A DNA stretch of 64,000 bases, from the NCBI GenBank assembly GCA_013407085.1, contig JACCGJ010014017.1, positions 1-64,000 on the forward strand, read 5' to 3'. The DNA comes from Atriophallophorus winterbourni. Its lineage: Eukaryota > Platyhelminthes > Trematoda > Plagiorchiida > Microphallidae. Below, piece by piece: positions 34,900 through 46,899 of the stretch. The translations under genes were made by a program, and so were the position numbers. Position 1 is the first letter of the stretch. Each line of letters opens with the position of its first letter. Under the pieces are notes generated by a model, which did not search any database, was not told the origin of the DNA, and saw only the letters and a program-made list of their open reading frames with translations.

Positions 34900-35545
34900 G
34901 AACTGAACTTCAGTTATGCACAAACCCGTGAATGATAATTGTAGCGTACGTTTTTCGTGTTAACGTGCTTAACAATGATGCGATGAAGCAGATGCCGATG
35001 ATTTAATGAAGAGAGTTTGCAAGATACTTTATGCTGTGGCGTTCTTAACACAAAGACAAATTGTGTACACATTTCAGAAACGTGTTGTCCATATTCCTTG
35101 GTTCTTCCAAATCCGAACTTTCCTAGATATTTTGGCCAATATTCTTTATCTGCGTCGAATTGGTCATTGAAAACTCCGAATATCACCACACATTTTTTCA
35201 TGAGCAGTATTTTCCAGACTCTTGACGGACTGTGATAAAAAGCGTCTTTTTCTGTAGACGTCGCGGAGAATGTCGCTGTCCAAATGTTGACTAACGTGAT
35301 GATACTCGTACTGTATGTCAGATTTATAGTTCAACTCCATACTAATCAGCTGTTGCTCTGTTTTTCTAGTTTAAGTACGCTGTTTCGCACGCCAAAACGA
35401 ATTACGTGCACTTCAGGACCGTACCAACCCATTCCTATTTAAAAATATCGAATCTCTTTTTGTCCACATACCAGTGTCTGATGTCTGCATCTCTCGTAGC
35501 GCAGCCATAACGACCTTGAAACATTTTAGCTGATTGCTAATAAAA
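34900..35545 (-). pseudogene. RTE-like endonuclease fragment, degraded
   Basis: The minus frame 35201-34914 contains VIFGVFNDQFDADKE, FGFGRTKEYGQ and MCTQFVFVLRTPQHKVSC, colinear with the endonuclease of the 9.3-10.15 kb copy. The catalytic GDFN appears altered to GVFN. Further upstream (about 35540-35400) a decayed LQETR region (AALREMQTSDTGMW) is visible. It may belong to the same insertion as the RT fragment at 33190-33700, with unrelated DNA between. Confidence 0.7.
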
Positions 35546-35549
35546 ATAA

Positions 35550-36580
35550 AATATACATTTCGGATATTCAAGTGGTTTTGATGATATACAGGAAATATAT
35601 AGCGATTTTTCCGGTTACCAGTTTGAAATCTGATCTGTGCGTTTGCAGTTTGTACGTTGTCCAATCGTCGTGAGTAAATTTCCCAACAAGATGTGTTTCG
35701 ACGAAAACCATGTTGCGCTGCTGAAAAAGTCCTTTACTTTGGATGCGCTCATATAATTTTCAAGATACAAGTGAGCAGCGTGAATGGTCTGCAATTTGTT
35801 ACGTCGGATCAACAGCCAACCTTTTTATTTGGTCTTATCACAATAGCTCTCCATGCTGATAGTACGCAACCGTCGGTAAGGTTTCGGATGAGAAACTCAG
35901 CTAGACGGTTTGAAAGCTGTCTTTAACACGCACGAAAAAAACTGATGTAATGTTGCATCTTCCGCTTATTTCTTCGATTTTGGTCGCCATATGTGGGAGT
36001 CATCAACGACTTGGTCAATCATTGATTCAGTTAAAGGTTCGATGAGTGTGATAAAACAATATGCGAGAATTGCTATTTCGGGCTTAACAATTGAGGGTAA
36101 AATCTAGCAAGAGCATATGATGTCTCTCGAATTGTATCAGTCAATCTTTGTTCCGTCAAGAACGGAAAACCCGTGGTTTCACTCTGGTTCTTTCATCCAC
36201 AATTTTCTACAGTATTTTTGGATTATATTCCATTCGTTCAACCATTGGCACTTTTGTTTGTGTTGCCAAACGAACGTGATCATTCTGATTCGTATTCTGC
36301 GAAATGGAAAATCAAAGAAGTAGAAAGATCACAAGGAATCGCCCTGGCTCGTCTTTCCAGGAAATCCATTTTTGTATTCTGCTACGAACAGAGAATCGAA
36401 AGGTGCGGACATGTTTGCTGGGAATAAATCATGAGTTTAATTTGATTTGATTCTAAAAGTAGTTTATTGATGGAATTTATTGTGTATTTAAGTCTCTGAA
36501 ATAAAGATGGACCTCGTTTAGTTCACACAGTGCTTCTCTGAGTCTCCAAAATTCGCAATTACGGATGACACGCGTCTTGT
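35550..36580. other. Intergenic DNA, no supported gene
   Basis: Only short frames in several registers, none with recognisable motifs. The segment may contain decayed retrotransposon DNA continuous with its neighbours, but I cannot support boundaries. Confidence 0.3.
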
Positions 36581-36582
36581 CG

Positions 36583-37228
36583 CTATATCAAAGCAATGCA
36601 GACTGAATCGAACATGAAAACCACGTGGTCACTCTGCCCCAATGGATCATCTTGGGCGTTTAATTCGATTGTCGATGCGTTCGAAAACAAAACAAGGTCC
36701 GGAATAAATGGTCGTTTAATTCGTGTAAACTTAAAGACGTGGTAGTACCGTGGTACTAGGTCAAATAATTCGCGAATTGTTTTCTCCAGTGATTTCGTTG
36801 GATGCAGAAGGTCAATGTCACACGAGAAGTTGCATTTGATCGTGTTGTCGACTGTTGATGCGCTGAAGTCTTTCAATTAGCAGGTTGTTGTGTTCTGCGG
36901 TCAATGGTGTTGAGCGAAATGTGACACCGATTAGACAGCTTTCGCCTGATTCTTGGTCAAGTAGGCACCGCAACTTGTCAGTGAGTGAATGATCAGCATC
37001 CGAGATAATATTTATCTTTAGCCGCTTGTGACAATACAACGCAATATAGCGCCACTGCTTAAATTCGTCATCTCGATTTTCTGAATCGATGCCCGAGAGG
37101 TAATTTCTGGTACACCAAGTGCAACTATTCTTCATGATACCCTTTTTCCATGGCGTTAAAGCACCCTTTCTTCTTACGATAAATGCCATAAAAAACAAAT
37201 TAATGAGCCATTTAGCCGTCCTCGTCAA
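36583..37228 (-). pseudogene. CR1-like endonuclease fragment
   Basis: Two overlapping minus frames form part of an APE-type endonuclease. 37228-36818 carries ESCLIGVTFRSTPLTAEHNN, the region corresponding to the VYRPP strand. 36876-36583 carries the catalytic-end motif DPLGQSDHVVFMFD, directly comparable with PPLGKSDHVVLIFD of the element at 43375. A frameshift joins them near 36830. No RT follows, so it is a truncated or recombined copy. Confidence 0.75.
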
Positions 37229-37229
37229 T

Positions 37230-40200
37230 TCTCGCCCTGACCGATTTGTATTATTTTATCTACAGATAAAACAGGAGTCTGTTTTTGGACGACCGGTAAT
37301 GTAATGCCTTTGGACTTTTTGTTGCGAGGAACACTCATAGTAGCCGTAAATTTGTCGCGATTATTTTAGAAAATCGTAATCAAAACCGTATTAGCCTCAT
37401 TTAGTAATAGTAAACCGTTCATGTAGAGCATACACGTTACTGATAAAATTATGGATTCATAACAATAAACGCTATACACCACGATATAATTGATATTAGA
37501 CAATGAAACGTAAGCTCTGATTTATGGGTTACTGGGGTGAAGGTTATAGTTAGTACTCTATTATCCAGCATAAGACAAGAGCAGGAAGCGCCGAAAACAA
37601 AGACGACGCGACGTCATTGACGCAGGAAAAAATGAAGAAACGTCGCCTCAACCGAACAATATGCAAGTCGTCAAGGTAGTCAAACGATCCCTGCGTGTTA
37701 AGAGTTTGAATCTTACTGACTGACACGAAATCGATCGATCGAAATACCAATAGACACAACAAAAACGTTACAGGTCAGAGTTATGGTTACTTAGTTTGCC
37801 TATTTATGATGGTCTTTCGTTTCATTCTGTGCATTTTATGCAATAAAAACCTTTGGCCAATTGACTTTCTCTTGTGTTGTGGGATTCGTGAGTGGACTAT
37901 ATTAGCGTAGAACAGATGGACTCCATGGATGATGGAACATGATATATGTGTTTAACGCTGGGCTCACGTGGTTTCTGCTGTAACGTGTGACCTACAGCAT
38001 ATATAAACAACGTGATATACTTTCGAGCGCGATTTTGCTATCGATTGACGTTTTGCAATCAAATCCATTTTCTCTCTTAACTTTACACCATTATTTGGGT
38101 TATTATTTCAAACAACGAAAAGCACTTGACGTTTAATGTTTGTGAGTCCGGCTCTACCTTTGCCGAAGTATTCATCGTGAAAGACTTTCATCATAAATGT
38201 ATGTAAATAGATCACAAATCTGTCACCGACTCATTGGCCCAATGGCAAATACTTGGTGTGTACCATTTAGATCTGTTAAATACAGACCCATATAAGATCA
38301 TCGGTATGCATTACATTTGAAAAACAATTATCATTCGAAAAATCTTTCATCGCCTTGAATTATCTTAATAATATTATTTCACAATCTACTGCAGTTTGGC
38401 AATGGATCTCCCACGCCTGTAGCCATGTTAAACACTGAGGCTCTGGCTCGGTCTTTCATCCACTTTCTCGTGATCCAACGCAATTTAATTTTTTATTCTA
38501 TAAGCTAGTTTTGGGTGAGTTATTGAATGTCTACTATCGAATCAAATTGATATGTGTGAAAGTAATTTCTCTGTTAAGAACTGAAATCATTGAAAGTGAG
38601 ACATGTGAATAGTTTTTGACTCTCCTGACGAAATTTGTTCGTGCACTTCTATATATATAGACATTAAAGTCCAAAATACAGGACTAGACCTTTTCTCTTG
38701 ATAAAGTTAATAAATGAACACGGTGTTATCTAATACGGTTCGAAGTTGATGGTTAAGTGCTTTTGCGAAAGATCGTCCGAATTTAAAGCTGCTATTGTTT
38801 GAATTCATTGAGTATCTTAGTCACAAGCTGCGTTGTTACATATTGCATTCTCCAGAGCTGCTTATTGATTTGGTCTAGATTTGCTTTTAGAGAACGATAC
38901 TCCATCCTAATAATATATTCTTCTTCCGCAACAAGAGTCATGGGCATCACAGTGTATCAGGTAGTTGAAGAGGCTGAACGTTTATAACTATACAAGTTAA
39001 TGTTTGTTGGATATAAAATGCGACTCGTTCGCCATCTTTTTAACAGTCGAGGCTGAAAGTATGCTTTGCAAAAGGTTTTCAATATGGGGCACCATTTAAT
39101 GGAACTGAGAGTCAGTTAAGGCGCCGTTAACAGTTTCATCACAATTACCGTTTACTTCAAAAATTGTTGGTACGGCTGTTTGCGGTAGTAAGCATGCGTT
39201 CGATCACATTTTTACTATTCATGTAACGTGTAAATAAAATAAATCTACTTTAGTCCTTTATTTAAACTGTTTTTGTATTTGTGGTGTTTTATTTTTTCAT
39301 TGTATAGGGGAAGTTAAATAGAAATCATTGTGTTCACAATGCTTGAGATAAAGAAGCGCAATTTGTGTTCTGTTCTATAGTGGGATTTTAATCGAATTTA
39401 GATCTAGCAGCTCCAATTTAATCAACCTGAGTAGGGTTGCTTGCCATGTATGCAATAAGAAGGCGATATTGGTTTCATTTTAAAAGGTGTCACTGGTTTT
39501 GTCCTTGACCTTAAAAATGTTGATCGCCAAAATTCTCGTCATCTCAATTTTAAATATGATGAGATGAACTTTTCTGGTGAGAGATATTTGCTTTTGCACG
39601 TACGTCTTATGCTTTCAGCAACAGCATTGCACAGAAGGGACATTTTATAGATTTGCCTATATTTCATGTTAACACAAATACCGTGTTACACAATAATGTC
39701 AACCAAAAGACAACCGAAATATAGATGACTTTTGCAAGATTTTTCCACCTGTTTGGCGCATTTTTGGCGAGTCTTTGACATGATCAAGCTCATCAAATAT
39801 CTACAATTCTGGAGATTACGATTCTAATCGAATATCACGATACTCTGATGAGAATATTTATTCCATGGTATAAAAAATAAACACGAGTAATTTTCCATAC
39901 TACTCGGTAGCAGGTTAGCATTAGCAAGATTTCTTTTTAGTTTCATTCAATGTGTAGATTCCCGTGGTTGCTGGTGGTGTAAAAATCAAGCTTCCCAGGG
40001 TGCTATTTAAAGGTACTTACTGATACCTGATTTATTTCATGACATTCGGGCGGACAAATCGCCTACCGAAGCGCTTCAAATTTCATCCTGTTGGAAAAGA
40101 TTGATATTGATCAATCAAATATTTGCCATTTATTTTATCTTACTTTTATGACAGACAAACATGATTTGATGTCATTTTAGAAATCACATTAGTTTGGTGT

Positions 40201-40280
40201 AGCGATTGGGTAGATAGTGACGTTTAAAGTAAGTTTTTCAAATAGTTGATTTGATGGCTATGCGAATTGTGATACTCGAA
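37230..40280. other. AT-rich intergenic DNA, no supported gene
   Basis: No open frame of interest. A small palindrome (ATCGATCGAT, about 37731) is present. I see no promoter, splice chain or protein similarity. Confidence 0.35.
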
Positions 40281-40283
40281 CTA

Positions 40284-40340
40284 GAAGGAGAAGAAGATGA
40301 AGAAGAAGAAGAAGAAGAAAAAGAAGAAGAAGAAGAAGAA
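40284..40340. repeat. (GAA)n microsatellite
   Basis: About 57 bases of nearly pure GAA/AAG triplets with a few interruptions. It is a purine-strand tract. Confidence 0.9.
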
Positions 40341-40939
40341 TGACTTTATTCGTGTTCACGAATTTTCAGCAATAGATTAATTTCTCCACATAATACCAAT
40401 GAAAAATATGTAGCGTGCGCACAATGAAATAATACATAGGCCAATGAAATGTCAGGTTACCTCGGGTAGACAAATGTGACGGGAATAGAAAAGAATTAAA
40501 AAACAGGACATCTCAGCGTGAATTAAAAATCGGTTAGCGTTTTTCCAACTTCATAGCATCAATAAATTAGGTTCTTTATATAATGCAAATAAAATAAAAT
40601 ATATGAAGTGCCACACAATGAAGTAATACTTGGGCTAAAAAAGTGTCAGGTTACCATGGGCTAGACAAATGTTAGAGGAATTTGAAAAAATTAACTCGAA
40701 AATAACTGGGACATCGTGGCATCATTAGAACTAGTTGACTGGATGACGCCTACATTCTTCCTTCGCCAATTGTTTGACCACGTTATCATAATTTGTATAG
40801 AGAAAGGTGTATACAACTCATGCTAGAAACATTAAGGTTCCGTAGAATTAGACTCAACCTTATACTCTTTTTAAATTAATATTTTCTGATAATATAGATA
40901 GATATAAATTAGACTATTCGCTTCCGACAACATTCTAGG

Positions 40940-41220
40940 TATAATGTCATAAATCCAGATAAAATAGAGGAACTCACAAGATGCCGCAGGAAAGTAATGA
41001 GAAACTTTTACCCGAATAAGTATGCTAAACTTTAAAATCTGCTTCCGAAAAACATAAGACATTGTGCCTCAGTCCATTATTTTAAAACACATCTAAATTC
41101 ATTCCTCACTGTGAAAAAATTAACGAAACTCTTCAACCTAGATATCTCACTAGAAGAACTTTTTTTGAATTCAAAGGTCCTGTGCAAGACTTCTCCCTGA
41201 TTTTTTGATTTCGTATTTAG
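40940..41220 (+). pseudogene. C-terminal end of a second CR1-like reverse transcriptase
   Basis: The plus-strand reading contains LPKNIRHCASVHYFKTHLNSFL, the characteristic C-terminal block of CR1/jockey-type polyproteins (LP..I...SV..FK..L..FL). It is immediately upstream of ORF1 of the next CR1-like element and in the same orientation. Either one element inserted behind another or this is the tail of a tandem insertion. Reading upstream is interrupted. Confidence 0.55.
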
Positions 41221-41242
41221 TTGATTATCAACGGCTTTCAAT

Positions 41243-42601
41243 ATGGGTAAGACCAGGAAATCTGCAAATGTATGCAATACAGCAGTGATTGCAAAAAGGA
41301 TCCAAGAGAATCGTAGTGGCATCCCTAGGGCTTCTGAGGGGACACAATCCGCCGGAACTAAAATCGTTAAAACTAGTGACAAGAAGTTTACCTGTGGTAA
41401 TAGCCAATGCTCTCGTCCCGTAAAAGATGGCATAGAATGTAGTAATTGCTCTACGTGGTACCATCCTCCGTGTTCAGGGTTGTCAACTAAGGAGCTGAAA
41501 GAACATTCAGCAGATGAAAACAAGTTGTGGTTTTGTGTGGCCTGCCTTGCAACTCCACTCATGCGTTACATGACCAAGCAAATAGTTGAATACAAGCAGA
41601 CCTCAGAAGCAACTCAGAAGCGCTTAGATCTTCTCGAAGCCAAGTTGTCTTCTCTGTTCCAATCCATCACTCCAACCGTACCCAACGTAGCACAAGTAAG
41701 CTCACTGATTCCGACATTCGCTACTACTGCTGCTTCTCTGCCGATCTGCACTCGTTCTTCATTTACCACCAACAAATTGTCTCCAAATTCAGCAGAAAAC
41801 TATACTCATGTGAATTTCACAGCAGTGAAGAAAATAGCCCCGGAGGCAAGCTCCCGTTCCATAGAGGCGTTAACCGTGATATGCACCAATGTGCCGGAAG
41901 CGACTTCACCCTGTTTCAAAACTCGACAAGCGCAAGATGCGCAACAATGGCGGACCGTATGTGAGTCATTGAAAATTTCTTGAGAGGCTGAGAATATTGT
42001 GCGTTTGTCCAGACATCCGAAATCAGTACATATTGGCGAGCCTAGACTGCTGCGCGTCACGCTTAAATCCTTGGTAGATGTTGAATCCGTTTTGCTTTCT
42101 GCATACACCTTGCGCAACGGAACCTCACCCATTCGTATATTTCCGGACGTGTCATGGATTGAACGGCAAGCTAAGAAGGAAGTGAGCTTCAATTGGAAAC
42201 AAGATAACGACAAGAAAAGCATCTTTATTCTTGGAGTTCCGGAACTAAATGACGCGGATGCCAATAAAAACACCATTCATGACTGCGAACAATGGCGTTT
42301 CATACAACAACAAAGTAAAATAATTGATACTTTGACTATTGGTTTGAAACGATTGCCTGCCTCACCTACCTACAAGGGCTCAGGGCCCCGTATACTCAAA
42401 GTGACTCTCCAATCCGAATCCATGGTGAGCGATGCGTTACAAAGTTGGTATCAACACAAACGTTTTGCGCCTTCCGAGATCCGCCTCCGTTCTGCCCTTG
42501 ATAAAACGCGAAGTGGCAAACTTCAAAGTGGTCCTATCGGTGATATATTTTGTGCCTCAAAAAACTTAACTCCTCCGGTCCTTTCAGGATCGGCGCAATA
42601 A
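41243..42601 (+). pseudogene. CR1-like ORF1 with PHD zinc finger and coiled coil (one internal stop)
   Basis: A single frame of 453 codons is interrupted only by TGA at 41981-41983. Residues about 50-105 form a PHD finger with cysteine/histidine spacing C-X4-C-X8-C-X2-C-X4-H-X2-C and then W-F-C-X2-C near the end (from FTCGNSQC to LWFCVAC). A coiled-coil segment follows (KQIVEYKQTSEATQKRLDLLEAKL region), then a basic nucleic-acid-binding-like domain (RLLRVTLKSLVDVESVLLSA). PHD-bearing ORF1 proteins are known from CR1-group LINEs, where they act as RNP chaperones or packaging factors. The start at 41243 follows a region without longer in-frame extension. The ORF2 frame begins about 50 bases before this stop. 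Confidence 0.82.
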
Positions 42602-45600
42602 ACAACCACAAAAACTGTGAAGACCCCGCTCTACACCGCGAAAGCCTGAAGTGTTTCTACACCAACGCCCAGGGTCTGCTCAGTAAACTTCCTATGCTTC
42701 GTGCTCGACATGCGGCTCGGCATTTCGACGTTATAGTTGTAACTGAGACATGGTTAACACCGTCCGTTACAGATGCCGAAATCTTGCTTGATGGTTGACT
42801 GTCATTAGAAAAGATCGTCCCACCAAGGGTGATGGAGTTATCCTGTACCATAATTCTTTGCTCCACTGTACAGAAATGTCTCATATTCGTCTACAAACCA
42901 TAGATTCGCTCTATTGCCGTCTGCAGCTCAAAAACAGAGACTCTGCTTTACAGGCTGTAATCTACCGTTCTGTCTAGGCCTGGGCAACCTGACAGTATCC
43001 TAGCCCACGTGCAGTCTCTGTGCGGCACTTTGCCTGGATCAGGCTTGTGCTTTCATACCATACCATGCCATACCGTCCACCAAATGCCCAACCTGTTGTT
43101 GATATCGGTATACTATTCTCTTTGCGGTTCGCCTTATCAATGAAGCACAGTCATATCTTATTGATGGGAGACTTCAATTCGCCCAGTTTGCGTGTTGAAC
43201 CTGCACGATGCTTTTGCTTGGGAGCTAAATGATCTGATAGAAAGTCATCCTTTGTACAGTCACGTCACGGAACCCACACGTTACAGCGGAAATGACACAC
43301 CATCTTTACTAGACCTCCTACTGACGAACGAGGTATTGATGATTGAGGAAGTCTCGAGTGAACCTCCGTTGGGTAAAAGCGATCATGTTGTCCTGATTTT
43401 TGACTTCGTGTGTTACGCTAACTACCCGGATCAAGACGATATCAGGCTGCGGACGGTTACAAATTACGATACTCTCTACAATGTTGTTGCCTCCAATAGC
43501 TTTGACTTCATGCTAGAAGGTGACTCGGATTCAACTTGGCGCAATTTTGTTACCAAATGGCACCAATTAATTGAGCTTTCTTCAGTTTCAAGACCGGTTC
43601 CCCCCAAAAATGCCGGCACACTCATCCGGAGTAGAACCCGTAAATGGATGTGCCGCAGAAATGCCGCCTGGACTGCGTTTAAGTTGTCACAACTGCCGAA
43701 GGATTGGGAGCATTATAGAAAATTACGAAATCATTGCACTGATCTAGTGCGCCAGGATAAATTAGATCACCAAAGTAAAATTACGGCTCGATTCCTGGAA
43801 AATAACAAAATGCTCTACAGATTTGTCAACAAAAGGCAGAAGGTGCAGACTGGTATCCCCTCCCTTAGTACTAGTGCAGGCTCCACGTCTACATCAAAGG
43901 AAGCAGCAGCAGTCTTGAGATCACATTACATGCCCATTTTCCAAAACCCCTCCCTAATCTTTCCTTTGTTTTTGTCACCATTACCTCTAAACTCTTACAC
44001 CATGTTTTCTACTAACAGAGTCCGAGAAAAAATCATGCGACTTCGACTCAACTCCTCACCGGGTATCGATTGCATAACGCTAAAAGCATTGCGAGCAGTT
44101 GTTGATCAACTTAGCGAACCGCTTGCGGTGTATTTTCAACGACTCATGGATAATTCTGAAGTCCCTGCTGGTTGGAAGGAAGGTATCATCACTCCAATCT
44201 TCAAGGGTGGAAATCGCAGTGATCCCACCAATTACCGTCCAGTCACTCTCCCTTCAGTGCTGTCCAAGGTGATGGAAGCAATAGTTGCCGACGAAATCAT
44301 GGCTTTTGCGGACGGCTTCAATATTATCGCTGCAGAACAACATGGATTTCGTAGAGGACACTCATGTACCTCTAACTTACTTTTGGCTCGGGATTACTGG
44401 ACCAAATCTGCTGATGAAGGTAAAGGAGTAGATGTTATTTACTTAGATTTCTCTAAAGCCTTCGACCGCGTTGACCATGTAATACTGCTGAAGAAGCTGC
44501 TGTCATTCGGTTTACCATCTGTATTGCTTTCCTGGGTAGCTGCATTCCTGCGTTCGAGAACTCTTCGCGTGCGTGTTAAACAGACCCTTTCAGAGCCGTT
44601 CCCAATTCAGTGTGGATTACCTCAGGGTTCCTTTCTTGGCCCGCGTCTATTTTAGTTGTTTATCAATGACATTGGAGGATACGTGAAATCACCGTTTCTC
44701 CTATTTGCGGATGATATCAAGATCTGGCGCTCCATAGATTCGTCTGACGATACGTCAAAACTGCAATCCGATCTAGACTCACTGCATGAATGGTCAACGA
44801 TCAATCGCTTACCATTCAACATTGAAAAATGTCACGCATTACGTGTTCGCTTTCCTGGCGACCCTAGGTATATTCTAGGTGGCAAGATCCTCACTGTCAC
44901 AACGCAAGAAAAGGATCTCGGAGTGATCGTGCAACATGACTTGGGCTGTTCTGATCAGTGTAAAAGTGCTTCAACCGTAGCTAATAGAAACGTTGGGCTC
45001 TTGAAGCAGGCATTCGGAACCATCGATTCACGTCTCTTCCCGCTTCTTCTTCAGGCGTACGTCAGGCCACACTTAGAATATGCTATTTCTGTCTGGAAAC
45101 CATGGTTGAAGCGTGACCAACACGCGTTGGAACAACCACAGAGACGTTTTACCAAGCTTGTCAAGGGGCTTGGCCTCGCCAGCTACCAAGAACGTCTAAC
45201 AACACTGAGATTGTTTCCAACGGATTACCGTCAACTCCGAGGCGATCTGATCCTTACGTATCGAATATTGACGGATGAAAATCACACATGTAGGCGAATG
45301 CTAGAATTGGCACTGCCCTCTGGAAATCGTGGTCATCCCCTCAAGCTAGCGCATCGGCACAGTAGACTGGACTGTCGGAGACAATTCTTCGCCATTCGGA
45401 TTACTCGTGCTTGGAATGCCCTGCCCATTCTGTCGTTTCTGCCCCATTTCCCACTATTTGTAAAGAACGCATTGACATTCATTTCTATAACGCATTGCAC
45501 AATTTTTAATCATACTTTTTGTTATTATGATCTCTGTGATGCTGCACCATTATTTCTCTCTCCACAGCGTTTACTTCCCAATCAATATGAATTACGTTTT

Positions 45601-45666
45601 TCCTCTCTGGACTGTGGACATTTTTCCCCACCCAATGTGTTAACTATCCTGTGGTTATTCTATTAA
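42550..45666 (+). pseudogene. CR1-like ORF2: endonuclease + reverse transcriptase, nearly complete but broken
   Basis: The endonuclease starts with FYTNAQGLLSKLP and VIVVTETWLTP (catalytic Glu), continues with LLMGDFNSP (catalytic Asp/Asn) and ends with PPLGKSDHVVLIFDF (catalytic Asp-His). The RT follows: LNSSPGIDCITL, WKEGIITPIFKGG, DPTNYRPVTLPS, IYLDFSKAFDRVDH, GLPQGSFLGP and catalytic FADDIKIW, then the C-terminal DCRRQFFAIRITRAWNALP. Defects are a frame change near 42795, a SINE-like insertion at 42969-43070, a frame change near 43190 and an in-frame TAG at 44653-44655 just before FINDI. The C-terminal frame stops at 45666. The low number of lesions indicates a fairly young copy. Confidence 0.88.
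42969..43070 (+). mobile_element. SINE-like element with 6-bp target-site duplication
   Basis: A 102-base insertion starting TCTGTCTAGGCCTGGG and ending in a CATACCATACCATGCCA tail interrupts the CR1-like endonuclease between VIYR and PPNA. TACCGT at 42963-42968 is repeated at 43071-43076, a clean target duplication. It includes a small hairpin (GCCTG-GAT-CAGGC) near its 3' end. With the duplication it adds 108 bases, so the frame is preserved. This insertion defines the ends of the short form of the family. Confidence 0.85.
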
Positions 45667-45775
45667 GCTTGTAGCTGTTATTTCCACTGTACCCTATTGA
45701 CTATTGACTATTGGCTTTCATTTTAAGATGCTTGATTTCTTTAGATCCTTGCGTAAAATATTTTACTTTTAGTAA

Positions 45776-45975
45776 GGTATGAAAGCACAAACTTGATCCA
45801 GGCAACGTGCTGCACAGTCAGAGACTGCACGTGGGCTAAGATACTGTCAGGCTAATTTTTTTAAGATAGGCCTAGACAGGTGTGATGGGAAAGTAGAATT
45901 AGATATGGTAGTGAGATTCCAGCGTGCTAAATTAATTAATTTAGCACGGTGTTAGACGCACAACACAGAATTACT
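45776..45975 (-). repeat. SINE-like family copy, minus strand, long form with internal deletion
   Basis: Reverse-complement matches to the family run from the tail (GGTATGAAAGCAC) through GACTGCACGTGGGCTAAGAT and GATAGGCCTAGACAGG to the 5' part (TTTAGCACGGTGTTAG). An internal deletion fuses two segments and creates the 26-bp palindrome at 45923-45948. It lies about 110 bases after the CR1-like ORF2 stop. Confidence 0.75.
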
Positions 45976-46550
45976 GCGCGATTGTACATCCGTGCACTTT
46001 TGAAGTTAACTTTGCTCTTATTTTCATCTCAAGCAGCATCACACATTTACGTCGCTCGATTACAATACAATTTTGACGGCATTTCCCTATAAAAAGTCGA
46101 AAATATTGACCTAATATGTTAAGTATAAAACATACACAAATTGCTCCATGAATACCAAACATGGAGTAGAACTCAAGTGTCGCGTGAATGAGTAGTTTCA
46201 TTAACAATAGCTTCTTACGGCCTTGACTACCACGTGTCATAACGCAGTTCGATGCTTTGGAAATGATTTTACATAGTTCCATTTAGGAACTTTGAATCAT
46301 TCTTTCGTAAATTTCCCAACAAAATCACAAGTCGCATGTATCCGTACTGTGTGGTTTCAAGAGCGGAGGCCAAATAGTATTCTACGAATTTCATACGTTT
46401 GCTAACTTCTGAACTAAAAAATGCGCACTGCGTCTTTTTCCGTTATCAACATCAGGAATTAAAAAGATATCAGTTTTTTTAAAGAATTTTTTATCTGCTC
46501 TGTTTTGCTCCTACGTTGAACCCACATTTAGTATACAATTTTTTTATTTA
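45976..46550. other. ZNF106: Region upstream of the ZNF106-like gene
   Basis: No supported coding sequence. A minus-strand frame of 103 codons (46282-45971) is unrecognised and probably chance. A promoter for the downstream gene may lie here, but no clear TATA box or initiator stands out. Confidence 0.35.
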
Positions 46551-46564
46551 TTTTAGCTGTATTG

Positions 46565-46899
46565 ATGCTACCGGGCCCTTATTTTTGTGTAATCTGCGGA
46601 AAAACCTTCAATACAGAACAAGTTGGTTGATTTATCGCTTTAGCATTCTTGCAGGAAAGTTATGAGCACGATATTTCAAATGAACATCACGAAAAATATG
46701 AATTTTCTCAGCGGTCACTGGGTCGAAGAATGTAATTAGATTTTAAACTTCTTATAACCCCATCTGATTTTAGCAGCCACTTTTGTTCCATCTGCGATGT
46801 TGGTGGCATAACGCACTATCGAAACTGGTTAGCTCATGTTGCCGGAAAGCGTCATATCAGTTGCCTTCAGGCCTTTCATGATTTCTATGCTAAAAATTC
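46565..46899 (+). CDS. ZNF106: ZNF106-like exons 1-3: tandem C2H2 zinc fingers
   Basis: Finger 1: C8-X2-C11-X12-H24-X5-H30 (FCVICGKTF...YEHDISNEHH), split by a 33-base intron. Finger 2: C49-X2-C52-X13-H66-X5-H72 (HFCSICDVGG...LAHVAGKRH), reached after a 42-base intron. Such very short 5' introns are a known trait of flatworm genes. The start ATG lies eight bases after an acceptor (ATTTTAG, ending at 46556), so either a 5' non-coding exon is spliced in or a spliced leader is trans-spliced here. The open frame extends only a few codons upstream of the ATG within this exon. Confidence 0.8.

Noticed and set aside
45923..45948. Perfect 26-bp palindrome of GTGCTAAATTAATT type
   Set aside because: Explained by an internal deletion in a minus-strand SINE-like copy that brought two segments together; no independent function needed.
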